Source of the DNA: a virus
DNA: 41,677 nt
Reading direction: 5' to 3' (one strand)
IMG/VR virus record: IMGVR_UViG_3300046463_000119
Coordinates: 1-41,677 of that record
The position numbers and the translations under genes were made by a program. Numbering within the stretch: position 1 is the first letter of the stretch; every line of letters starts with the position of its first letter. Shown here piece after piece: positions 32,456 to 38,876 of the stretch. Under the pieces are notes generated by a model, which was not told the origin of the DNA, made no database searches, and saw only the letters and a list, made by a program, of their open reading frames with translations.

Positions 32456-33738
32456 TAGACCTCCTGTGGCATTACGAGCCGTGCGCGCTCTCCGTCGAAT
32501 GTCACCTCACATTGAGGTGAAGACGGAGCACCCTGACGGCGGAGCTTGTTCTTTGTGAGACCGATAAACCGGGAGTTAGCGTAGGCAGGATCATTAACAG
32601 CGCCCAGCGTGATAATTGCGTCCGCTGCGCCCTGCTTCCCTGTCTTGCTGTCCTTCAGCATCGGCAGTGTTGGGTACTGGAGGCCGTCTCCGTCCGCGCT
32701 AATCTGGGACGTAGCGATAACCGGCGTATCGTGCTTAACAGCCATCATTCGCGCCCACTGGTACTGAGCTTCTAGAATCTGGTCTGTCCGCTGCCCGCCG
32801 TTAAGGGCGCTGCCTCCGAACTTGATGTTATCCACCATATCCAGAATCACGAGACCGGGCGGGCAGCGCTTGAAGATGTCCTCTACCTCGTGGTTATAGA
32901 AGTCGTGGATATTCACTACGCGGATACGGTCCAGTGCGCCTACGGCCTGTGCGTACTTGCCCTTGATCGTTCCCGCCGTGGACATCTGGATAAGCTCGGA
33001 CATCGTGGCGTTAAGTGCGCTCTGGTAGATACGCTGGACAATCCGCTTACCCGGCCCCTCGTTACAGGCCCAGATAACGTACCGCCCGTGGCCCACGCCG
33101 TAGAAGTCGTCCATCTGTGCGGCCATGTACGAAATCTCGGACGCTACAAATGTCGTCTTGCCCTTGTCCGGCCTGCCCGCCATGAGGATAAAGTCCCCCG
33201 GACGCGCGGGGCGCATAACGGTATTGAGACATTCCAGCCGCCAATGGAGGCCCGCATCGTCCTTATCTTCTTGGAGGATGTCGTTAATGTCGTCCTCTAC
33301 CCACGGTACGGCGGACTTCTTACCTAGGTCATTCTCGTAGGCATCGCCCAGAGTCCGCAGCGAGGCTCCTAGGTCTATCTCCTCCCCGTCTTGGAACTTC
33401 TGGAGGGCTTCCGCTACCTTATTGGCGTACTCGGCAGCGAGGAGGCGGGGCATAATCCCCCGTTCCTGCTCCGCGTCCACGGGGTCCACTAGCACCCGGT
33501 CCAGCAGGGCCTTATAAAGCCCGCGCTGCTCTGGCGTAATGGTCGGATGCCGGAGGCAGAACCACACGTAGAAGGGGTCTATCGTTATCTCGGGGACCTC
33601 GGACTCCGCTAGGAAGGCCTGCATATCCGCGAGAATTGTTTGTGTCTTAACGTCCAGCGCGTCCCTGGGGACGTACCGCCCTATCCTTTCCATTCGCTCC
33701 CGACTTCGGAGCAGCTTAAGGAGCGTAATCTCTAGCAC
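32455..33738 (-). CDS. DnaB-type replicative helicase
   Basis: 427 residues from a GTG start with GAGGG upstream. RecA-like core from about residue 165: Walker A is 'GRPDKGKTTF' (Lys194), an unusual spelling also typical of phiKMV-like helicases; Walker B lies in 'GLVILDMVDNI' (about 310); 'TPVIATSQISADGDG' is motif H3-like and 'FIGLTKNKLRRQG' carries the arginine region. The N-terminal 150 residues are helical and would contact the primase. In T7 helicase and primase are one protein; here they are separate genes, with the primase upstream. Confidence 0.9.
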   Translation of the reverse strand: MLEITLLKLLRSRERMERIGRYVPRDALDVKTQTILADMQAFLAESEVPEITIDPFYVWFCLRHPTITPEQRGLYKALLDRVLVDPVDAEQERGIMPRLLAAEYANKVAEALQKFQDGEEIDLGASLRTLGDAYENDLGKKSAVPWVEDDINDILQEDKDDAGLHWRLECLNTVMRPARPGDFILMAGRPDKGKTTFVASEISYMAAQMDDFYGVGHGRYVIWACNEGPGKRIVQRIYQSALNATMSELIQMSTAGTIKGKYAQAVGALDRIRVVNIHDFYNHEVEDIFKRCPPGLVILDMVDNIKFGGSALNGGQRTDQILEAQYQWARMMAVKHDTPVIATSQISADGDGLQYPTLPMLKDSKTGKQGAADAIITLGAVNDPAYANSRFIGLTKNKLRRQGAPSSPQCEVTFDGERARLVMPQEV

Positions 33739-33963
33739 TTATTGGACCCTCACGTACAGAATCATTCCGTCCCACGAGGCCCCTACTCGCCGGTACTGCG
33801 GGACTTCCTGCGGGCGCGCGGAAATTTGCGCTGCGGTCCATGCCAGCATCGCGGAACTAAAATCTACGTTGGATGCATCAAACTGGTTTCGCTCCCACCA
33901 GTTAGTAAAGGTCTCGCCTGCGAATGAGAGGGGTTCTTTCTTAGTCGCGCTGCTAGAAGACAC
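33739..33963 (-). CDS. Small protein overlapping the primase gene, unknown function
   Basis: 74 residues from a GTG with GGAGGT at ideal spacing. 'TFTNWWERNQFDASNVDFSSAMLAWTAAQIS' suggests a helical protein with several Trp. It overlaps the last 100 bases of the primase gene in another frame and ends directly against the helicase start, so it is translated as part of the primase-helicase unit. It could bridge or regulate them, which is only inference. Confidence 0.65.
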   Translation of the reverse strand: MSSSSATKKEPLSFAGETFTNWWERNQFDASNVDFSSAMLAWTAAQISARPQEVPQYRRVGASWDGMILYVRVQ

Positions 33964-34739
33964 TGGATAACCTCCGTGCTTAGTAACTTGGGGTCCTTCT
34001 CGGACTGGATATTGATAGCGCCTACGCCGTACGAGCGGAGGGCCTTGATAATCTTTGCTGCGTTCTCCCTGCCCGCCTTGTCCGGGTCCAGGAAGACGGC
34101 TACGGGCTTGTCTAACTCGATAATCCGCGTAGCTACGAAGTCGCTTACCTTCGTGCCTAACAGGCTCCACGCTTCGAAGCCCGCTCGAGACACGCGGTAC
34201 GCGCTGAGTAGGTCCTCAGTGAGCACGAGGGCAGGCCCGCTGCCGTATCGCGCTACGAGCCTCGCCTTGTCTACGCTGGGATTCAAGTACTTGCGGGGAT
34301 TCGCCTTGTCCAGCGTGCGGGCCTGCCAGTAGATAACCTTTCCGGCCTCGTCCCGGACAGGCAGCACCACACGGGCAAGGCGCGAATTCCAGTAAATACC
34401 TAGCTGCTTTATCTCTACGTTGCTGATACCCGCCCTATAGAGCCATACGCGGGCATCCAGCGGCCACGCCTGCGGCTCGTACTCGGCTGGGAGGGGCAAT
34501 GTAGCGTCCCAGATTACGGAGTCCTCTGCGGCCTTCATACGGGCTAGGCGGGCCAGCTTCTCCGCAAGGTTCTCCGCAGGCCTCGGGGTCCAGCCCTTCT
34601 CCCCGCAGCGGAAGCAACTCCAGCCCCAGCCGTCCCGCTTGTGGGACACAATCCGGCACTCTCCCGGCCCACACGAGTGCGTGTACTTCTTGTGCGAGCC
34701 TTCCGGGAGAGACTGCGCGAACTTCAGGTAATCATCCAT
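33864..34739 (-). CDS. DNA primase with zinc-binding and TOPRIM domains
   Basis: 291 residues. The zinc motif is visible at the N-terminus (Cys23, Cys28, Cys42, Cys45 in 'CGPGEC' and 'SCFRCGEKGW'). The TOPRIM domain follows: 'ALVLTEDLLSAYRVSR' (catalytic Glu) and 'VAVFLDPDKAGRENAAK' (Asp-x-Asp). This corresponds to the N-terminal half of T7 gp4 and makes RNA primers for lagging-strand synthesis. AGGAG precedes the ATG. The 3' end overlaps a small gene by 100 bases. Confidence 0.9.
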   Translation of the reverse strand: MDDYLKFAQSLPEGSHKKYTHSCGPGECRIVSHKRDGWGWSCFRCGEKGWTPRPAENLAEKLARLARMKAAEDSVIWDATLPLPAEYEPQAWPLDARVWLYRAGISNVEIKQLGIYWNSRLARVVLPVRDEAGKVIYWQARTLDKANPRKYLNPSVDKARLVARYGSGPALVLTEDLLSAYRVSRAGFEAWSLLGTKVSDFVATRIIELDKPVAVFLDPDKAGRENAAKIIKALRSYGVGAINIQSEKDPKLLSTEVIQCLLAARLRKNPSHSQARPLLTGGSETSLMHPT

Positions 34740-34753
34740 CCGCGCTCCTGTGG

Positions 34754-34957
34754 TTACTTACGTTTCAGTACAGCCGCAGCGCCTCCCACGAGCAGGGCGA
34801 CTACTGCTGCCAGAAGGGCGCAGCCTCCCAAGACGGCGAAGCCGATCCAGAGCGGGCACGTAACCCACAGCCAGGACCACGTAGCTACTACCCCGATGCC
34901 CGCGAGCTTGAGAATCAGGAAGACGATAAAGACAAGGGTAGGAAGGGTAATTTTCAT
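34754..34957 (-). CDS. Two-TM membrane protein, unknown function
   Basis: 67 residues with two hydrophobic segments ('LVFIVFLILKLAGIGVVATW', then 'WIGFAVLGGCALLAAVVALLV') and a basic end ('LKRK'). Tiny proteins of this layout are common in phage early regions and are of unknown function. It is followed by the primase gene. Confidence 0.78.
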   Translation of the reverse strand: MKITLPTLVFIVFLILKLAGIGVVATWSWLWVTCPLWIGFAVLGGCALLAAVVALLVGGAAAVLKRK

Positions 34958-34959
34958 AC

Positions 34960-35241
34960 TCAGCCCTCCAGCGTCGCGCCGTGCTTCGCTGCCTCCGCCT
35001 TCGCAAAGGCCACGGCCTCCCGAATCTTCGCGTCCGCCTCGTTAATCTCCTTGCAGGCGAAGGCGTACAGGTCCAGCGCTTTTTGCTTCGCTCCCTGTGC
35101 TGCGTCGAAGTCCGACTTAGCGCGCTCGATTACTGCGCCCAGGTTCGCTACGTGCATCTCCACCACACGGGCACGGACCTTAATAGCCACGTTGCGGAGG
35201 GAGGCGATAGCTGCGAGGACTGCTGCGGTTACTTGGTGCAT
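34960..35241 (-). CDS. Small coiled-coil protein, unknown function
   Basis: 93 residues, AGGAG before the ATG. Nearly all helical: a hydrophobic N-terminal part ('VTAAVLAAIASLRNVAIKV') and a long charged helix ('SDFDAAQGAKQKALDLYAFACKEINEADAKIREAVAFAKAEA'). The arrangement resembles a membrane-associated coiled coil, although no clear transmembrane helix is seen. No family recognised. Confidence 0.72.
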   Translation of the reverse strand: MHQVTAAVLAAIASLRNVAIKVRARVVEMHVANLGAVIERAKSDFDAAQGAKQKALDLYAFACKEINEADAKIREAVAFAKAEAAKHGATLEG

Positions 35242-35256
35242 GTGTTCTCCTGATAG

Positions 35257-35421
35257 TTAAGGGCGAATCTCGATGGACGTAACATCGCGGTTGTCGTAAC
35301 GGAGGTCGTCTCCGTCCTCATCGATAATCACAATGTCGTCGTAACGCCAGCCGGGGCGGACTTCCTTCGCGTTCGGAATGATGTCCGTAGAGAAGTCCGT
35401 TTTGTGTACGGCTACGTTCAT
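35257..35421 (-). CDS. Small acidic protein, unknown function
   Basis: 54 residues, its ATG overlapping the stop of the 121-residue gene (ATGA). Strongly acidic ('YDDIVIIDEDGDDLRYDNRDVTSIEI') and predicted beta. Small acidic early phage proteins are often inhibitors or DNA mimics, but nothing here proves that. Confidence 0.68.
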   Translation of the reverse strand: MNVAVHKTDFSTDIIPNAKEVRPGWRYDDIVIIDEDGDDLRYDNRDVTSIEIRP

Positions 35422-35783
35422 TGAATCGACGCGAGCGGGTCCGCTGCTGCGCCGTTAATCAAGCCGGTTTGCGACGCGGTAAGCAGTGCTCCGCCCAAGA
35501 TGTCCGGGACTGCCACAATCGCGGACGGCTCGATAACGTAAATCTCCTCGTCTGCGCCCTCGCCTGCCAGCACCTTTACGCGCTTGCCCTTGTCCGTCTC
35601 GAAGACTGCGCGCACCGTGCCTGTGTACTGCTTGCGAGTCTCGCCACGTCCGTACATAAAGACCACAGCGTCTCCCTGCGAGAGGTTCTGCATTGCGTCC
35701 GCTGCCTTCTGGGCTGCTTCGAGTTCTGCGAGCTTCGCCGTGTCCGCTGCGATACGCTGCTTGAGTTTTTCAATTTGTGTCAT
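35418..35783 (-). CDS. Coiled-coil protein sharing its C-terminal tail with the ssDNA-binding protein
   Basis: 121 residues, AAGGA before the ATG. Residues 1-33 form a coiled coil ('IEKLKQRIAADTAKLAELEAAQKAADAM'), residues 38-92 a small beta barrel ('GDAVVFMYGRGETRKQYTGTVRAVF', 'RVKVLAGEGADEEIYVI'). The end 'AAADPLASIQ' is nearly identical to the end of the protein at 26829-27704, 'AAADPLAAIG', and the DNA is identical over 21 bases. The shared tail suggests a common binding partner in the replisome. Confidence 0.72.
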   Translation of the reverse strand: MTQIEKLKQRIAADTAKLAELEAAQKAADAMQNLSQGDAVVFMYGRGETRKQYTGTVRAVFETDKGKRVKVLAGEGADEEIYVIEPSAIVAVPDILGGALLTASQTGLINGAAADPLASIQ

Positions 35784-35867
35784 TTGTAGTCCTTAGTTTG
35801 CGGGTTACTTGGATGGAGAGAAGTACGGGTACAGCAAGGAAGAAAAGCGGGCTACAGACTGCGAGGA

Positions 35868-36242
35868 TCAAACCTCGGAGACTTCGCGGACAGTGCGCTC
35901 CGTAACGCGGAGGACGGTAGGGGCCGGGACTGCGCGGAGTTCGTAGCTGTATGTGGCGCAGCCGTATTCACGCACGTAGGCCCGTGCTTCCTGCTCGCTG
36001 TCGAAGTACGCGGTAACGCCCTTCCCGCCGTTCGGGTAGCGGCAGGTAATGGTGTACTGCTGCTCCTCTACGAGTTCGAAGCGGTGCACCATCGGCGTGT
36101 TGTAGGTCCCGTCATCGCCCACAATGCGCACGCCGCTTCCGTCCGGTTCGAGAACCGCATATTCCTTGCCTTCTGTGATGTTGTACCAGCCCTTCGTATT
36201 GATGCAGCGGACCTTATCGCCTGCCTTGAATGCCTTTTCCAT
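35868..36242 (-). CDS. SH3-like small protein A
   Basis: 124 residues. The N-terminal half 'FKAGDKVRCINTKGWYNITEGKEYAVLE' is a small SH3-like barrel module; the C-terminal half ('YTITCRYPNGGKGVTAYFDSEQEARAYVREYG') is a separate alpha-beta module. The same N-terminal module occurs in the next two upstream genes (36264 and 36452), so this is a paralogous cluster. Function unknown. Confidence 0.75.
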   Translation of the reverse strand: MEKAFKAGDKVRCINTKGWYNITEGKEYAVLEPDGSGVRIVGDDGTYNTPMVHRFELVEEQQYTITCRYPNGGKGVTAYFDSEQEARAYVREYGCATYSYELRAVPAPTVLRVTERTVREVSEV

Positions 36243-36263
36243 GTTCTATCCTTGTGTGGTGGG

Positions 36264-36455
36264 TTACTGTGCGAGTTCGAAGCGGGAGAGCTTGTATCCA
36301 CCCTCGGGCGGAAGCTCTGCGAGGCGGAGAGCGGTTCCGATATTGGGACTCTCGTACACCTCCGTTACCGTGTACGTCTTGCCTTCCTTCAGGGGCAGGA
36401 ACACATTAGAGCTAATGCAGACTACGCGGCTACCCGCCTTGATTCCCTTGTTCAT
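36264..36455 (-). CDS. SH3-like small protein B
   Basis: 63 residues, with GGAGG before the ATG, which overlaps the upstream stop. It consists of a single module, 'IKAGSRVVCISSN...LKEGKTYTVTEVYE', homologous in pattern to the modules in the genes on both sides. Function unknown. Confidence 0.75.
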   Translation of the reverse strand: MNKGIKAGSRVVCISSNVFLPLKEGKTYTVTEVYESPNIGTALRLAELPPEGGYKLSRFELAQ

Positions 36456-37024
36456 ACTGCCTCCAGGGTAGTAGTGGTAACGCGCTGGACGCGGACCGTC
36501 TTAACAAGCTTCGCAATGCGGTACTCCTCGCCGTGCAGGCCGTAGCCGTCCGTAAGGCGCTGCTCCGCTGCTTCGAGAGTCGGGAACTCGGAGGAGAAGC
36601 CGGAGATAAGGTAGATGTCTTGCGGCTGCTCTACAAGCTCCTCTGCGCGGCGTACGATAGTGAAACCTGCTGCTGCGCGGTAACGCCACTCTCCCGCGTC
36701 GTCCTCCTCGATGTCCAGGAACTCACATCCATTGTCGTTATCGTTGGCCTTAACGCGGTACTCCTTACCCGGAGTAAAACCGCTGCTCTCCTCGATAGGC
36801 GTAATGATGTCGCCAGCCTTCGCGGTTACTGCGCTTTCCGGCTCGGAGACAAGCTCGTACTCGTCCTTTGTCAGGACGTTAAGGTCCGAGGCATCATCCC
36901 GAATCCGTACGGTATCGCCTATCACGCTATGTACTTCGTACACGTTGCCCGGAGTAATGTCCGGCCAGCCCGAAGCCTTGTCCGTAGCCTTAACCTTGTC
37001 GCCTGCCTTAACTTGCTTGTCCAT
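36452..37024 (-). CDS. SH3-like protein C with two modules
   Basis: 190 residues from the ATG at 37024. Module 1 'VKAGDKVKATDKASGWPDITPGNVYEVHS' (about 5-33) and module 2 'AKAGDIITPIEESSGFTPGKEYRVKAND' (about 68-95) are tandem copies; a third alpha-beta part follows ('LISGFSSEFPTLEAAEQRLTDGYG') that echoes the C-terminal half of protein A. With proteins A and B this makes four SH3-like modules in about 1.2 kb. No catalytic residues are seen. Confidence 0.75.
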   Translation of the reverse strand: MDKQVKAGDKVKATDKASGWPDITPGNVYEVHSVIGDTVRIRDDASDLNVLTKDEYELVSEPESAVTAKAGDIITPIEESSGFTPGKEYRVKANDNDNGCEFLDIEEDDAGEWRYRAAAGFTIVRRAEELVEQPQDIYLISGFSSEFPTLEAAEQRLTDGYGLHGEEYRIAKLVKTVRVQRVTTTTLEAV

Positions 37025-37181
37025 TCTCGTAACCCTCTGTGTGCGTGTATTGAAGTGCGCGGTACCGCGCGAATTTATAGCCACTCTTGAACCCCGATTC
37101 CTCGCCGTCTTCCTTGCCTATCTGGTAGCAAGCCCTTGCGACGAGATACAGGAGAGCGATAGCCAGCAGGACGTACAGCAC
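37008..37181 (-). CDS. Small single-TM protein, unknown function
   Basis: 57 residues from a GTG three bases after the stop of the 27-residue frame. The N-terminal segment 'LYVLLAIALLYLVARACYQI' is a membrane anchor; the rest is charged and soluble ('GKEDGEESGFKSGYKFARYR'). It overlaps the next gene by 17 bases. There is no good ribosome site, so it relies on coupling. Confidence 0.55.
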   Translation of the reverse strand: MLYVLLAIALLYLVARACYQIGKEDGEESGFKSGYKFARYRALQYTHTEGYENGQAS

Positions 37182-37183
37182 GG

Positions 37184-37267
37184 CTAGTACAGCTTCGGGA
37201 GCGGCTTAAGGCCCAGCGCGTACGCTGCGAACTCTGCCGGGGTCATATCTTTTACTGGCTTGTCCAT
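37184..37267 (-). CDS. 27-residue leader-like peptide
   Basis: A short frame with AAGGA seven bases before its ATG, encoding a peptide with 'DMTPAEFAAYALGLKPLPKLY'. Its stop lies three bases before the GTG of the membrane protein. It may be a real micro-protein or a coupling leader. Confidence 0.45.
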   Translation of the reverse strand: MDKPVKDMTPAEFAAYALGLKPLPKLY

Positions 37268-37276
37268 GAGGAATCC

Positions 37277-37534
37277 TTAATGTGAGGTCGCAGTAAAACA
37301 GCCCGTAAATCTCTGGTCCCGCCCCCGGCTACCGGCCTTGCTGCTGAGTTCCTGCCATCGGTCCGCTCGATGTCCGTCTATGTACGGGTAGCCGTGCTGC
37401 CACTGGACTAGCAAACCATGTTTCTCGGCTCGCGCTGCAATCTTCTTAAGCACGTCTACCGTGAGCTTGCACGCTGCGGACTGGATTACCTTCTCGGTAA
37501 TGCTCGGGGCGGCGCCTCGGATGATTCGGACCAT
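37277..37534 (-). CDS. Small protein, unknown function
   Basis: 85 residues. A helical N-terminal half ('SITEKVIQSAACKLTVDVLKKIAARAEKHG') is followed by an aromatic/basic part ('WQHGYPYIDGHRADRWQ'). The start lies one base from the end of the gene upstream. No family recognised. Confidence 0.65.
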   Translation of the reverse strand: MVRIIRGAAPSITEKVIQSAACKLTVDVLKKIAARAEKHGLLVQWQHGYPYIDGHRADRWQELSSKAGSRGRDQRFTGCFTATSH

Positions 37535-37535
37535 G

Positions 37536-37724
37536 TTATGCAGCCTTGAAACGTGCGTTAGAACCCAGCGAGAAGCTACCCTCTGCCGCCTTGCCCTGCG
37601 CCTTAATTACCTTCAGCGCTTCCGGATGTGCCCGGAGGAACTGCCCTGCCGTGTGCTTACGCTCGATGTCGAACTCACGGCCCTTGTTCGTTTGCGGGGA
37701 GCCGTTACCGTTATTTGCTTGCAT
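37536..37724 (-). CDS. Small basic protein, unknown function
   Basis: 62 residues from the ATG at 37724, which has GGAGA upstream; the longer frame would cross the terminator hairpin. Polar N-terminus ('QANNGNGSPQTNKG'), basic helical end. No motif recognised. It lies just after the terminator at 37741. Confidence 0.68.
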   Translation of the reverse strand: MQANNGNGSPQTNKGREFDIERKHTAGQFLRAHPEALKVIKAQGKAAEGSFSLGSNARFKAA

Positions 37725-37740
37725 GTGTGATTCTCCAAAA

Positions 37741-37763
37741 GAAAAAGCCCGCTCGGAGGCGGG
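37741..37763 (-). terminator. Leftward intrinsic terminator in the early region
   Basis: On the minus strand: stem GCCCGC, loop CTCCGA, stem GCGGGC (37746-37763), then TTTTTC. It would attenuate leftward early transcription after the first genes, leaving the replication genes dependent on read-through or on another promoter. Confidence 0.88.
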
Positions 37764-37838
37764 CAAAAGGTAAAAAGGTATGTTTCTAACTGTTACGAGA
37801 GACGCCCTGCTCGGGTTCTCCGTAGTATTCCGAACTTT

Positions 37839-38102
37839 CTAGGCAAAAATAAACGCTTGCCTCGGGGTCCGGATGTCGGACTGGCCCAAGGCCATAGCCA
37901 GCAGCGCTGCACTCCTCTCCTCGTATCCTACCGGGCCTACGTACTGCACATCCAATTCCATAAACACGCCTGCTTCGTCCTGCCCCGGCTCCGCGTGGAA
38001 GCATTGGTAGGCGTACCCGGCCAGCGTACAAACTACGTCGAACATCTTGAGGTCCGGCTGTCCATCGTTACGAGCGAGGGAGAAGTACAGTTTGTTTTTC
38101 AT
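37839..38102 (-). CDS. Small protein, unknown function
   Basis: 87 residues. Mixed alpha-beta pattern ('KLYFSLARNDGQPDLKMFDVVCTLAGYAYQCFHAE', 'VFMELDVQYVGPVGYEERSAALLAMALG'). Soluble, no known motif. The ribosome site is weak; the preceding small gene ends 20 bases upstream. Confidence 0.68.
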   Translation of the reverse strand: MKNKLYFSLARNDGQPDLKMFDVVCTLAGYAYQCFHAEPGQDEAGVFMELDVQYVGPVGYEERSAALLAMALGQSDIRTPRQAFIFA

Positions 38103-38122
38103 GTGTGGGGTATGCGGCTCTG

Positions 38123-38272
38123 CTAGTTAGTACGTTGCGCTTTTTGCTGCGGTTCTCCGCCCAGGCACCAGCACTGCCGCGCGGGGTTAAACCACAGTTT
38201 CAATCCGTTCTCTACTCCAGCTCGCATAACGTCTGCGCGCTCTGCTACTTGCTTGTGTTCGGTATTCGTCAT
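38123..38272 (-). CDS. First small gene of the leftward early block, unknown function
   Basis: 49 residues. Charged helix ('NTEHKQVAERADVMRAGVENGLKLWFNPARQ') and a 'CWCLGGEPQQ' turn. It is the first credible gene after the leftward promoter and its structured leader. No family recognised. Confidence 0.6.
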   Translation of the reverse strand: MTNTEHKQVAERADVMRAGVENGLKLWFNPARQCWCLGGEPQQKAQRTN

Positions 38273-38609
38273 ACGATTCTCAGGTTCTAACGGTTGAGTA
38301 AGCGGCCTGTATGCTATCAGGATGCTTAACGAACCGTAGTTCGGATTAGGTTCAGGCTCCGGAAATACCTTGCGGTATACCCATCTGCGCCTCTTATCCT
38401 AATCATCGGCTTGGTTTCCCTCGGCGACTTACCCTTGGGACTGCTCTCCCCGACTCCGACACATTATCCCGTTGCGCACGGGCTGGTAGGCCGTAACCAT
38501 CTGCGTTCCTGCTGTCCTGCTTGCTACTTACTCCAGGCTGCTCGCTTCGCTTACCGTTCCTGCCCGCTAGGGCTAGGCCGTTCTCGCTACATCTCGCTGC
38601 CATGTACGT
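38273..38609 (-). ncRNA. Structured leader of the leftward early transcript
   Basis: About 340 bases between the leftward promoter and the first gene without a convincing frame. On the minus strand it contains CGAAC-UACG-GUUCG (38330-38343), a UNCG tetraloop hairpin, and AUACC-GCAA-GGUAU (38365-38378), a GNRA tetraloop hairpin. Both tetraloops are the stable kind only in the leftward transcript. It may be an RNA regulator, antitermination site or simply a stable leader. Confidence 0.4.
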
Positions 38610-38646
38610 AATGTACGCTGGGACACATTCGCTGTCAACTATTTTC
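38610..38646 (-). promoter_or_regulatory. Leftward early promoter
   Basis: Minus strand TTGACA (38633-38638), 17-base spacer, TACATT (38610-38615). The upstream element GAAAATAGTTGACAGC (38631-38646) is identical to that of the promoter at 20577-20592. Confidence 0.65.
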
Positions 38647-38791
38647 ATAAGGTATGTACAAAGTATTTGTAGGACCGTTGCTGCGCTTGGGTTCGCTGGC
38701 ATAGATGCCTTTGAAGCGCACCAATTGTATCGTTTGCTTACATCTTGGACACGCTCGTTACTACGCTGTAGCATTTTTGTAGTACCTAATA

Positions 38792-38829
38792 GAAAATCAT
38801 TGACAGTCCGGGACAGAAGCGGCTAGATT
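38792..38829 (+). promoter_or_regulatory. Rightward promoter for the recombinase gene
   Basis: TTGACA (38800-38805), 18-base spacer, TAGATT (38824-38829). The upstream sequence GAAAATCATTGACAG differs in two positions from the element of the two leftward promoters. It diverges from the leftward early promoter 155 bases away. Confidence 0.6.
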
Positions 38830-38876
38830 CGCGCGCATCACACACGCACGCGCACACACAATATGAGGGAGGTTTA

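Noticed and set aside
38105-38290. 61-codon plus-strand frame
   Set aside because: Antisense to the better supported 49-residue early gene, with no ribosome site.
38403-38774. 123-codon minus-strand frame in the control region
   Set aside because: The leftward promoter (38610-38638) lies inside it and the product has no domain-like pattern.
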